A stretch of 64,000 nt of DNA from Eutypa lata (taxonomy: Eukaryota > Ascomycota > Sordariomycetes > Xylariales > Diatrypaceae): positions 744,001-808,000 of the forward strand of contig JAKULF010000010.1 in the NCBI GenBank assembly GCA_022661535.1, read 5' to 3'. The position numbers and the translations under genes are program-made. Below the pieces are notes generated by a model. The model was not told where the DNA came from. It saw only the letters and a list, made by a program, of their open reading frames with translations, and ran no database searches. Positions 36,701 through 47,277 of the stretch are shown piece after piece. The stretch's first letter is position 1, and every line of letters starts with the position of its first letter.

Positions 36701-39700
36701 ATAAAAGCTTAAAATATTTTTTTTTTATATTTTTAAAAAACTTATATTATAATAACTTTCGTTTAATTTATAACGAAAAAATCGTTTTCGTTTATATTTT
36801 AAATTATTTTAAATTTAATATTTTTAAAAATTATAACGAATAAATTAATAAAATTTATATAAAGTATTAACTTTAAAGTATTAACTTTTACGATAACATT
36901 TAATACGTCGTTTCGTAAAGTTAAAAAAAAATATATTTGTTTTTAATTAAACTTATTAAATTTTTAAAGATTAATATATTTTATCGATATAATAATTATA
37001 AAATAAAAAAAAATAACGATATTATATTTAATAATTATTTTTTTTTTAATTAAGTTTTTTTATAAACGATTTTTATAAATATAATAATTTATTTATAAAA
37101 TAAAAGCTTAATTTATTTTTTAAAAAAGTTAATTATTATTTTATTTTTATTTAATTAATTATTTTTAAAAAAAAAATTAAATTTTAAATAATTTTTTATT
37201 TAAGTTATAACGAAAACGATAAGTTAAACTTTTTTATTATTTCGTTTTATAAAAATAATAATATTAAATATATCTTTTTTTTAAAAGTAATTAAGTTATT
37301 AAAATCTTTAAATGTAATAATATCGTTAAATATTTTTTATTAATTAAAGAAATTTTATTTTATTTAATTTTTATTTACGATAATATATAACGTTTTTATA
37401 TTTATATATACGATAATAATTATATTATTATATATAATAAAAAAAGTTATATATATATATTTTTTAAATAAATTTAAATTTAATATAAATTTAAAACGAA
37501 TAAAGATTTATTTTATATTATTTATAAAAAAAACGTTATTATTTATTTAATTATTTTTTTTTCGATAAAATTTAAAAATAATATATTTTTTTAAATGTTT
37601 TTTATTAAAAAAAAAACGAAATATAAATAACTTTTATTAAAGATAAAAGTTATTATTTAATGTTTTTCGAAACGTTTTTAATAAATATCGAAAAAAAAAG
37701 TAAATTTAATTTTTTTTACGTTAAAAGATTTTTATAAATTTATTTTAATAATTAAAAAAATAAAGAAAAACGTATTTTAATATAAGTTTTAATATATATA
37801 ATTTATATAAGTATTTTTTAAAGAAAATATTAATTTATATTTTTAATATATTTTTTTTTCGAAAAAAATTAAACGGGAAATATTAATATTAATAAATATA
37901 ATAAAGTAAATAAATTTATTTTAATTTTTTATAAATTTTTTATAATAATAAATATTTTTTTCGTTTTGTATAATTTTTTTTAAAAAAAAATAATTATTAA
38001 CGATAAGTTATTTTTTAATATCGATTTTATTTTATTTATTAATAAATACGTATTATTTATTTTAAAAATAAACGAATTAATTTTTATAATTAATGTAAAT
38101 TTATTAATTAAAACGTTAAAAACTTTAATTAAAACGACGTTTATTAAAACGTTTATAATATAAGTTATTATATTTATTTCGAAAATTTTCGCGATAATTA
38201 ATTTAAAAGTTTTTACGAAAATCTTTTTTATTATTAAATTAATTACGATATTAATCTTTATATAAAAGAAAATATTAACGAAATTATTAATCGGCGTTTA
38301 AATTTTAATTTTTTTAAAAAAATTAATATTTAAAACGGTTTTTTTAACTTTAATGATTAACTTAAAATAAGTTATTTTCGTTATAATTTTAATTATAAGA
38401 TTTGTATTTTTTAATTAATTTTTATATATATATAATCGAAATAAATAATATTAAACGATTAACGATATTAATATATTTATTTAATAAACGTTAATTAATA
38501 AAAGCGTATTTAAGCTTTTTAAAATTAAATTAAAGAAAAATAACTTTTAATTTAATTAAAATTATATTTCGATAAACTTAAGCTTTTTTTTCGAAATAAA
38601 TAAAGTAATTATTAAAACGTATATTTTTATTAAGCCGAAATATAAAAATTTAAAGTTAAGCATAAAGAAAGTTATATAAATAAAATATTTATTATAATGT
38701 AAAGGAAAAGTTAATCGTTTAATAATAACGAATATATTTAACGGCTTAATTTTTAATAAATACGTTTATATAAATATAATTTAATTTAAACTTATTGTTT
38801 TTTAAGAATTTAAAAGCTTTAAACTTTATAACTTTAAATCGTTTAATAGTTTTTTCGAAAAGTTTTTCGAAATTATTTAATATAAATATTTTAATGTTTA
38901 TATTTAATTTTATTATTTATTAACTTTAAGCGTTATCGCGAAAAAGTTACGAAAAGTTTTTAATAAAGATTTTAAATTAAATAAAATTTAATATATATTT
39001 GCGTATAAAATTTATAAAAAAAAAAATATTTTTTTAATAAATGTTTAATTCGATTTAAATATAATTATTATCGTTAAAGGATAAATTTAAATTAAAATTT
39101 AAATAATTAATTTATTAAATTTTTTATTTATAAATAATAAACTTTCGATTTTAATTTTTATTAAAAAATTTAAAAGTTATTATAATAAAGGTAATAAATT
39201 TTTTAATAACGTTATTATTAAAAATGTTTATAATAAAGCTTTTTATTAAGTTTAAATTATTTTTAATTATTTTAAAAAATAATTAACGTTATAATAAAAA
39301 AAGATTATTTGTTTAAAAAGTTAAATTTCGTTTTAATAAAAAGTTATATAAAAAGGAAATTATATACGTTAATTATAAAAAAGCTTCGGGTAAATTATAA
39401 GTTAAAGTTTTTTTTTTAATTAAAATAAACTTAATCGTTATAATATAATCGATTTAAAAATATTAAAAAAAAATACGTTTTTAAATTATAAATTTTCGAT
39501 AAATCGTAAAACGAAAAGTAAAAAAAAGTTTTTTAACGGGTTTAATTTTTGCGAATTTATTAAAAGAAAAAGTAAAAAAAAAAAAGTTTCGCGTTTTAAA
39601 AAAATTAATAATTTAGTTTTTTAAAAATAAAGTTATTTAATAACGTTTATTATTACGTTTTTTTACGATTAATATTAAATAAACTTAAATAAAATCTTTT

Positions 39701-40493
39701 ATAAAAAAGGAAGTTTTTCGTATAAATTAATTACTTTTTTACGTAAAGTAATTAATGTTTTAAATAAATTATTAAATTAAAAGTAAAATTACTTCGCGAA
39801 TTTTTTTTATTAAAAAAAGAATTAATTAATTTAAAATTTAATTTTTACGAATTTATATATTATAAAATAAACTTATTTAAATTTTTAATAATCGATTATT
39901 TAATTTTAAAAATAAATTATAAAGCAAGCATTTTAAATTCGTTATATTTAACGATTAAATAATTATAAAATTAAATAATTATATAATAAAATAAATTTAT
40001 AAATTTTAAAAATAATTTTGAAAAATAAAGTATTTATTTAAATAAGATTTAAATAATTTATAATAAAGTTTAATATTATTATATAAGTTTATTAAAAAGC
40101 GAAATTCGTTATAAAAAATATATAAATAAAGAAACTTTTTAATAATAAAATATTTTAATATTTTTAAATAAAATAACGAATTATAATAATAAAAAAAAAA
40201 AATTATATAAAATAAATCGTTTTAATAAATAAAATAAAAGTATATATATTATATATAAAAAATTATAATAATAAAAAAAAAAATATAAAATTATAAATTT
40301 TATAAATAAATTTATAAAAAGTTTTTTAAGTAAATAAATAAATAAATTATAATTAAAAAAAAAGTTTTAAATTAAATATTAAACGAAGTTTAAACGTTTT
40401 TTTTTTTAAAAAAAAAAATTACTTAATAATAAAAATAATATAATAAATAATTATAATTTAATATTATAAATAATTAAAAAATTATTATTAAAT

Positions 40494-40637
40494 ATTAAAC
40501 GAAGTTTATAATTATATAAAAAGTTATATTATTTAAAAAAACGTTTAAAAAATAATTAACGAAAAAAAAAATATAACGTTTAATTTTAAAGCTTTAACGT
40601 CGATTTATTATTTATAAAAAAAATCGTTTTTAATATA
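40494..40637. repeat. Right copy of direct repeat (possible LTR)
   Basis: Partner of 30570-30714. The sequences just outside both copies do not match each other. Confidence 0.65.
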
Positions 40638-40765
40638 ATTATTATTTTTTAAATATATATTTATAAAATTTAATAAAATATATATATTAATTTTTAATAA
40701 ATAATAAAAAAAATTTAATTTATTATAATTATTATTTTTTAAGCGTAAAAAAAAAATAATATAAA

Positions 40766-40843
40766 TATAACGATTCGGTTATTATTTAATATAAAAAAGT
40801 AAAATATAAAAGTTTAAAAAATTAAAGTATAAATAATATTATT
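40766..40843. repeat. Right arm of diverged inverted repeat
   Basis: Partner of 30232-30314. It lies just outside the right copy of the direct repeat, mirroring the left side. Confidence 0.5.
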
Positions 40844-41060
40844 TTAAAATAATTATAATAAAAATGTATTTAAATTACTTTATTTTAATAATATAAAATA
40901 TTATTTTAACTTAAAAAACATTTTAATTTTATATTTATATAATTTTTTATTTATTAACTTTTATTAATATTTAAAATTATTTTAAGTATAAACTTATTTA
41001 ATTAATAATAAATACTTTATTATATTAACATTTAAGTTAAAGTTTTACATAACTTTAATA

Positions 41061-41701
41061 ATAAAACTTATGAACGACTTATATAAAGATGTATTTTTTA
41101 AATGCAAGTAATAAAGTTAAACTTTTAGTTTTCAACATAGGTTAATCAGGAGTGTAAGTAAGTATCTTACTTTAAGCTTAAAGAAATACAATCGGTTGGA
41201 GTTATCTTATATTCGGATACGGCTCCGGTATAACTATGCCGTGACGCTAATACACTTTCACGGTTTGCTAACGATTTTCAGGGTTTTACCGATTGTTTAG
41301 ATTTTCTATATTGATGTCACACTTTACATTTGAGTGAGTGACTTAAAAGTATTAGTTAAAGTAAATTTAAAGAATGCAAAGGGAACATCAGTTAACTTTA
41401 AACGTGAGCTATAAGAAGGAATAAACCCCGATATTTCAATGCCTGTTCCGTTTCGCATAGATTATCAGTCAGAATAGTTGCTATTTCTCGTTCGGTGAAA
41501 TGCCCCTGAAATGCCAAGACACATCGTGGGGCTTTTAGTTAGGTGGGCGATACTATGGGAAGGTCGTAGGAAGTGTTAAGAAATTAGCGCGGGATGCTAC
41601 TAGAGAAGGCTACCTAAAAATAGGCGGCTTTCTCTCTCCCCATCTTAATAGTGTTGCAATCATCCCCCCCTTAAGAAGCCGTCTATTGCGGAGGAGAAGA
41701 A
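41061..41701. other. Transition zone and promoter of the GMC oxidoreductase gene
   Basis: Base composition returns to normal between about 41050 and 41200. No frame or clear TATA element was recognised. Only about 600 bp separate the AT-rich block from the start codon, so the gene may be subject to heterochromatin spreading. Confidence 0.5.
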
Positions 41702-43534
41702 ATGTGGCCATTTGGTAGTAGCGCGTACCCCGAGAAGAGCCTGCGGGATGTCACCGGCCGGGAATTCGACTACATCGTCGTGGGCGCGGGAACAGCCGGA
41801 TGCGCCGTAGCGTCGCGGCTCAGCGAGGACCCGGACGTCAGCGTGCTCGTGCTCGAGAAGGGCGCCGCCCACGACACCTGGGCGTCGCGCGTGCCTCTGA
41901 TGTCGTGCGACGTCGACCAGGCCGCCACCGGCGCCGTGCATCGCTACGCGGGGCCGGATCCGAACTGCGACGACCGTGCGCTCCGGTACGTGAGCTGCGA
42001 GGCGGTCGGGGGGTGCTCGAGGATCAACGGAATGCTCTACACCCGTGGCATGCCGGCCGTCTACAACCAGTGGGAGCAGATGGGAAACGCCGGCTGGTCC
42101 TGGGCCGATGTCGAGGGCTATTTCGCGAAGATCGAGGGAACAGGAGAAGCACATCCCGATGCTGTGCCGGCCTCCGTGCGGCCGGGTCAAGTGCAGATCT
42201 TGCAACAGGACTCCCCTGAGTTCGAAGTGTATGATCGCATTCGCCAATTGGCACCGGAGTTTGGTATCCCGGTTAGAGATGACTTGAATAATGCACCTGC
42301 TTTGCCCGAAGGCCACTTCCCCTATCCCCTTACTATAGACTCAGCTCGCCGTAGACATTCAGCCCTACATTCTTATTTGCCTCGAGAAATCGCAATTGAG
42401 CGTGAGGCCAGGCTAGTCATTTGCACTGGTGTGATTGGAACAAGGCTTGAGCTTGATGCTGAGCGTAATCGCGTCTCTGGTATCTATACAAAACCTACGA
42501 ATCGTCCGGTTGGCTCCGATGCCGTTCCAGCGCCGGATGCGCTTGAATCATCTGATGAAGTTTTTATCAAAGCTCGAAGAGAGGTCATACTCTGCGGTGG
42601 CACAATATGCTCCCCACAGCTCCTGCAACTCAGCGGGATCGGTCCAGCCGCCCTGGTAGAACGCCACGGCATCAAGCTGAAACGGGACCTTCCGGGCGTC
42701 GGTGCCGCCTTCGCGGACCACCAAGCGATCCCCGTGGGCATTGAGGTACCCTGGGATCAGACGCTCCAGTACCTCGAGAAGAGCCCCCTGCACGCCATCT
42801 GGCACCTCCTGCGCTACGCGACAACGGGAGGCGGCTGGATGGGATCCTCGAGCACGCACGAGGCCATCTGGCTCAACAGCGAGCGCCTCGACCCGGAAAC
42901 CTGGACGTTGCGACCCCCCGAATCCGACCCGGGCCGCGATCCGGCAGACCCGAAGAATATCCCCGACTTCGAGATCATGCTCATCCCCGCAAGCGGCGCG
43001 CCCGATGCACACCCGGGCAAACCGCTATTCACGCTCTATACGTGCCTCCTGCGACCCGAATCGCGGGGAGCGATCGAGATCCAGTCGCTTGACGCGCGGG
43101 CCGACCCGTCTATCCGCCCGAACCTGCTCTCGCACCCGGACGACCTCGCCGTGGCGCGCAAAGCATTGCGCTTCGCGCTACACCTCGCCGAGCGGTTCGT
43201 GGAGACGTGGCAGCGCCCATCGACGCTGTACCTGGCGCCCCGCATGGAGACGGGCCGCACATGGCGCGATCTTAGCGACGGGGAGCTGGACGGGTTCATC
43301 AGGGCTAACATACGGTCGATGTATCATCTCACGTCGACCTGCCGCATGGCTCCGGAGGCGGACGGCGGCGTCGTCGACGCAGAGCTCCGCGTGCATGGCT
43401 TCGCCAATCTGAGGGTCGCGGACGCGAGCGTCTTTCCGACTATTCCCGCCGTTCACACAATGGCTCCTACGTATATGGTCGCGGAGCGATGCGCCGACTT
43501 CGTTAAGGCTGCTTGGGCGGAGAGGCCGCGCTAA
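41702..43534 (+). CDS. GMC-family FAD-dependent oxidoreductase
   Basis: Intronless, 610 aa, full length for the family. GMC enzymes (glucose/aryl-alcohol oxidases, choline dehydrogenases) oxidise alcohols using FAD. The N-terminus carries the dinucleotide-binding motif FDYIVVGAGTAGCAVASRLS, then LVLEKG. GMC signature 1 is GGCSRINGMLYTRGMP, and signature 2 lies near GGTICSPQLLQLSGIGP. The C-terminal catalytic pair is present: YHLTSTCRM and PTIPAVHTMAPTYMVAE supply the two His equivalents. There is no signal peptide, so it is probably intracellular, unlike secreted glucose oxidases. Codons from about 42190 to 42600 are clearly less GC-rich than those on either side. It lies tail to tail with the SDR gene. 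Substrate unknown. Confidence 0.92.
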   Translation: MWPFGSSAYPEKSLRDVTGREFDYIVVGAGTAGCAVASRLSEDPDVSVLVLEKGAAHDTWASRVPLMSCDVDQAATGAVHRYAGPDPNCDDRALRYVSCEAVGGCSRINGMLYTRGMPAVYNQWEQMGNAGWSWADVEGYFAKIEGTGEAHPDAVPASVRPGQVQILQQDSPEFEVYDRIRQLAPEFGIPVRDDLNNAPALPEGHFPYPLTIDSARRRHSALHSYLPREIAIEREARLVICTGVIGTRLELDAERNRVSGIYTKPTNRPVGSDAVPAPDALESSDEVFIKARREVILCGGTICSPQLLQLSGIGPAALVERHGIKLKRDLPGVGAAFADHQAIPVGIEVPWDQTLQYLEKSPLHAIWHLLRYATTGGGWMGSSSTHEAIWLNSERLDPETWTLRPPESDPGRDPADPKNIPDFEIMLIPASGAPDAHPGKPLFTLYTCLLRPESRGAIEIQSLDARADPSIRPNLLSHPDDLAVARKALRFALHLAERFVETWQRPSTLYLAPRMETGRTWRDLSDGELDGFIRANIRSMYHLTSTCRMAPEADGGVVDAELRVHGFANLRVADASVFPTIPAVHTMAPTYMVAERCADFVKAAWAERPR

Positions 43535-43848
43535 GGGCCCCAGCTACCAATTCGATTTAATGTCAAGAGGAATTATTACTAGGGCTGGTAAAGTGAATTG
43601 AAACGGGTTGCAACGTAGTGAATATTTTGCGTAAAATAAATATAGACTGATGCTTGACCCGGACCTCCTACCACGTCAGATACCAATGCGACTGGAAAGA
43701 GTTGGCGGGAGTGTTGTACATGAACACACATATTTTTAAGAATATACGGAAATACTAGCTATATACTCTGTGCGACGGAATATATAAGGATCTATATCCA
43801 TCACAGTTAGCCGTGTTATCTGGTCTCAAAATTAGGCATGTGCTTCGC
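43535..43848. other. Short convergent spacer
   Basis: 314 bp between the stop codons of the GMC and SDR genes. It is AT-leaning and would contain both polyadenylation zones. Confidence 0.6.
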
Positions 43849-44953
43849 TTATAATTGCTTTGTGACCCCCGGCTCAATCCCCTCCAATATCTCAACAAGC
43901 TCCCTCCAGACCTTCTCCTGCGCCAGCCGGCCCTCCTCGCTCCGCACAAACGCACTCTCGAAGCCCACCCGGCAATCCTCGACATACCGGCCGTGGGTCT
44001 CGGGGCCGGCCGACGCCGCCCACAGGAGGATGCGGGAGCCCATCTCGCTCGTGCGCCCGATCAGCCACATGACCGATCCGAGGATCCACGACATGGGGAA
44101 GGTCTCGCCGCGGAAGAGGCTCGTCCTGCAAAGCCCGGTGTCGAGGAAGTTGACGACGACCTTTTCCCCGTCGCCGGATTCTACCTGCCTGGACAGCTCC
44201 CGCGCGGCCAGCACCACGAGGAGCTTGGAGGTCGCGTAGCGGAGCCCCATGTTCTCGGACCCGCGCAGGGCCTCGAATACGGAGTCGGCGTGGCGCTCGG
44301 GGAACGACGGGTAGAGGTGCGCGTTGGAGGCCACGATGACCAGGTGCGAGGGAGCAGCAGCAGCACTGGCCGCCTCCGTCGTGGTTGTTGTCGCGCTCCG
44401 CTTCAGGAGCGGCAGGAGCATCACGGCCATCAGGAACGTCGAGAGCACATTGACGGTTATCTGGCGCTCGTAGCCCTCGGCCACGTGGTACTCCTTGTCG
44501 TACACGCCGGCGTTCTCGACGACGACGTCGAGGTTCTCTAGCTGGCCCGCCGCCCGTTGGCAAAACGACCGGACGCTGTCGAACGAGCAGAGGTCCACCT
44601 CCCACACCTGCACCACGCCTTCTCGGCCTGCCGAAGCCTCGATGTCCTGCTTGGCCGCGGCGCCCTTCGCGACGTCCCTGCACCCTAGGATGACGGTCTT
44701 CGCATTGAGCCGCACGAAGTGCCTCGCGGCCTCGAGGCCAAGACCGCTGCTCCCGCCCGTGACGATCACCGTCTTTCCAGTGTGGTCGGCGGTGGGATAC
44801 TCCTGTGCCGTGAGCTGCTCGATGAGCGATCTGAGCGGGTTCCTCGTGCTAAAAGGGGGACGACCGATCGTCTGTCTTAGCTCATCCCGCGCCAGCAATA
44901 ATGCGGTAAAAGCGGGCTTAGGGGATTGATGCTTACTGGGGGACGTCGGCCAT
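43849..44953 (-). CDS. Short-chain dehydrogenase/reductase
   Basis: Spliced model: exon 1 44953-44937 (17 nt), intron 44936-44849 (88 nt, GTAAGC donor, TTTTAG acceptor), exon 2 44848-43849, giving 338 aa. The tiny first exon gives MADVPH; reading exon 2 alone would force a non-ATG start. The cofactor motif is TVIVTGGSSGLGLEAARHF (TGxxxGxG) and the structural motif is VVENAGVY. VIVASNAH supplies the catalytic Ser region and LRYATSKLLVV holds the catalytic Y-x-x-x-K. The size and motifs fit the retinol-dehydrogenase/WW-oxidoreductase-like SDRs common in fungal metabolite clusters. It probably uses NADP(H), but the cofactor is not settled by sequence. A C-terminal hydrophobic stretch (FPMSWILGSVMWLIG) may touch membranes. 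Substrate unknown. Confidence 0.88.
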
Positions 44954-45484
44954 TTCGGGAATTGTGGGACTAGACGGAGCTGAACAGGGGCTTTTATGCC
45001 TTCGGTAACTACTTATGTATCAGGGTAAAAAGTGGTGGACTGAAAGAGAAAACATCCAATCATTGCGATGTTGGAGATTTATAATAAGCTTGAGCTTTAA
45101 GGATAAATGCCCGAATTTCTACGAGGGTTAGCACTATTGTGGCGGCGGTCTCTCTCCCAGTCCAATCCTCCCCACTCCAACCCCCCACAATTCTACCGCA
45201 TTTGGATCTTCCCTTTTAGGAGAAAATCTCCTTCGGCGATAAGGGGAGCGGCTATTCTGACGGTCACTAAGCCTATTTTTAGTGATTAACTATATAGAGA
45301 TATTGTATTTACGGTACTGTATTATTGGCTCAATGTTTTATTTTAATCTAGTCATAAAATTAAACTTTGCGGGAGAGCTGGTTCAGACTACATATCATAA
45401 AATGATTGGTGCCGTCAAACCAACATGTGATAGAGCGTAATAGAGTTAAAACAATCTAGAAAGTATTGCTCATATACTCAAGTC
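44954..45484. other. Spacer between SDR and P450 genes
   Basis: 531 bp holding the SDR promoter and the P450 3' end, both on the minus strand. No other frame supported. Confidence 0.55.
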
Positions 45485-47277
45485 TTAAATAGAAGTTTGA
45501 CGAGATTTAAAGATCAAGTTTGGCCCATTGTGGCATGAGTTGAAGACATCGTAGAGGAGATACTCTTCAGACCTCTCAGTTCCATCTGCTCTTCCAGCCG
45601 GTCGTCCACCCAGCTTTCCCTGATCCCCCGGAGCAGGTTCGAAGTCAAAATACCACATGATCTTGGCTATTACAAGGCTAACTTCGAGATAAGTCATAGC
45701 CTTCCCGGCACATGAGCGTGGACCCACAATGAAAGGTATGAAAGCCTTGTTCATTCTGCTGCGAGCTTCCTGCTGTTCTGGCCCCTCGGGATTGGTTGGT
45801 GCTAACCAGCGCTCAGGCTTGAAGGCGAAGGAATCTGGAAAGTATTTCTCGTTGTGATGGAGCGAGTATATGCTTATACCAACATGCGTGCCTTGTGGGA
45901 CCACATGCTTGTCAATAATAAGGGGACTCGTCTTGTCATCTATCTGTTCCCGCCATAAGGTCGCCAACGAGGGGGGCGATAGTCGCAGGGATTCATTGAT
46001 GCAAGCACGGAGATATTGACAGCTGGCTAACTGTGGCCCGCCTTTGATATCTTCACCGGAGCGAAAGGTTGAACGAATTTCTTGTGCCAGCCTCGCATAA
46101 GCCCTCCCATTCTTCGATAGATAGAATAGCGAGGCAGACATGGTTGTTGCTGGTGGAGTTCCTCCTGATACAAAACGTTAATACAGGTCCTATTAAGCAT
46201 TATAATGGCAGCAATGGTAACTAACCTGCGGTGATGAAGAAGGTTGCCTCGGCCCATAGCTCACTGTTCTCAGGATCGCCGGATCCAAGGTCTAGGTGAC
46301 CAGCAGCAAACGAATAGAAGTCGGGTTTGGCATCTTCCTTCAGCGCCATGCGAGAGGAGATCATAGCCTCCAACATGCGTAGAATCCTCTCCCTTTGACG
46401 CTTGGCAAGGAATTTTATCACGCCATTTAATTTCCTCAAAATTGGCTGATGCATGAAAATATTGATGCGTGTCTTTCCAGCAGCAAGTGCCGGGGGTAGA
46501 AAACGGTATGTATCATTAGTCTGGAGCTGAAGAGGGAACCCAAATGCAAGAAGTCCGACAATATCAATGCCTAAACGCTCACAGCGCTCTGTCATATTGA
46601 CAACGTTGCCATTAAGAGAGGAGGAACGTATTTGCTCGAGGAAAATGTTGATCTGTTCGAGTATAGTTGGCTCGAAATTGCGAAGCGACCGATCAGTGAG
46701 AGGCTGGCTTATGATCTTCCGCTTCCGACGGTGCATATCAGTGTCAAGGGCGTTGAACACGTTGAAGGAATTGTTTGATCTTGATGCCAAATATACGCGG
46801 GACTTTGACAGCCTGGGGTCTTGGTAGATGTCTGACTTTATAAATTATACATTTAGAACTCAGAGTAGTATAGTGGATAGATACTTACCTTCTACGGCAG
46901 CCACGGAATTGAACAGAAGTCGATCAGGTCCATAGCGCATCACCGGGCCTATTGTGCGTCCGAAGAGCTCATTAGTACAGGGAAGAGACACCATCGCAAC
47001 ATATCGTATATTACTCGCCATACTGCTCATGATCTTGCCATATGACGAGATGGGCCCGTCTTGTGGCAGCTAGGTAGGCACCATACCAATCTGAGAGCTT
47101 CGCGATCGATGGGCCTGGGAACCGCCTTAACGGATGGAGTTTGAGGCGGTAGAAAGTGATGAAGAGGCTCTAGACTTTGTATCAGTATCGGTAACATAAA
47201 CAAAGCAAGAGGGAGCACCATACCCAAGGGAAAAGTATGAGTACGGCGTACTTCACAATTAAGAAGAGAAGTGCCAT
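45485..47277 (-). CDS. Cytochrome P450 monooxygenase
   Basis: Spliced model: exons 47277-47224, 47169-47019, 46948-46889, 46831-46226 and 46164-45485, giving 516 aa, normal for microsomal fungal P450s. An N-terminal hydrophobic anchor is followed by the proline hinge LHPLRRFPGPSIAKLSDWY and by EQYGPVMRYGPDRLLF. The I-helix reads FITAGGTPPATTMSASLFYL, the ExxR motif is NESLRLSP, and PERW is present. The haem loop FIVGPRSCAGKAMTYLEV has the Cys ligand near residue 440. The I-helix lacks the usual acid-Thr pair of AGxDT, which may signal unusual oxygen chemistry or a subfamily trait. Intron 2 appears to start with GC, not GT. With the neighbouring GMC oxidoreductase and SDR it suggests a small oxidative pathway. 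Substrate unknown. Confidence 0.88.
46949..47018 (-). other. Probable GC-AG intron of the P450 gene
   Basis: The conserved QYGPVMRYGPDR junction is restored only if the 70-nt intron starts G|GCGAGT and ends ACAATAG. No GT donor nearby gives the right phase. GC-AG introns are a known minority class in fungi. Confidence 0.6.

Larger units (their letters stand above)
29860..41060. mobile_element. 11-kb AT-rich RIP-mutated transposon block
   Basis: About 11 kb of almost pure A/T. Remaining C and G are mostly in CpG or CpT/ApG contexts, while CpA and TpG are nearly absent. That is the expected result of RIP, which converts CpA to TpA on both strands of duplicated DNA. No open frame above 60 codons was listed anywhere in it. 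A direct repeat (30570-30714 and 40494-40637) and an outer inverted repeat (30232-30314 and 40766-40843) suggest an LTR element nested in an inverted-repeat element. No protein family can be read from it. Such blocks are normally heterochromatic. Confidence 0.85.

Noticed and set aside
41660..42316. 218-codon frame antisense to the GMC oxidoreductase gene
   Set aside because: Mirror frame of a GC-rich coding region. No domain, and it ends where the composition shift begins.
43892..44683. 263-codon minus-strand frame overlapping the SDR gene
   Set aside because: Same strand, different frame from the recognised SDR. Gly/Arg/Pro-rich shadow without motifs.
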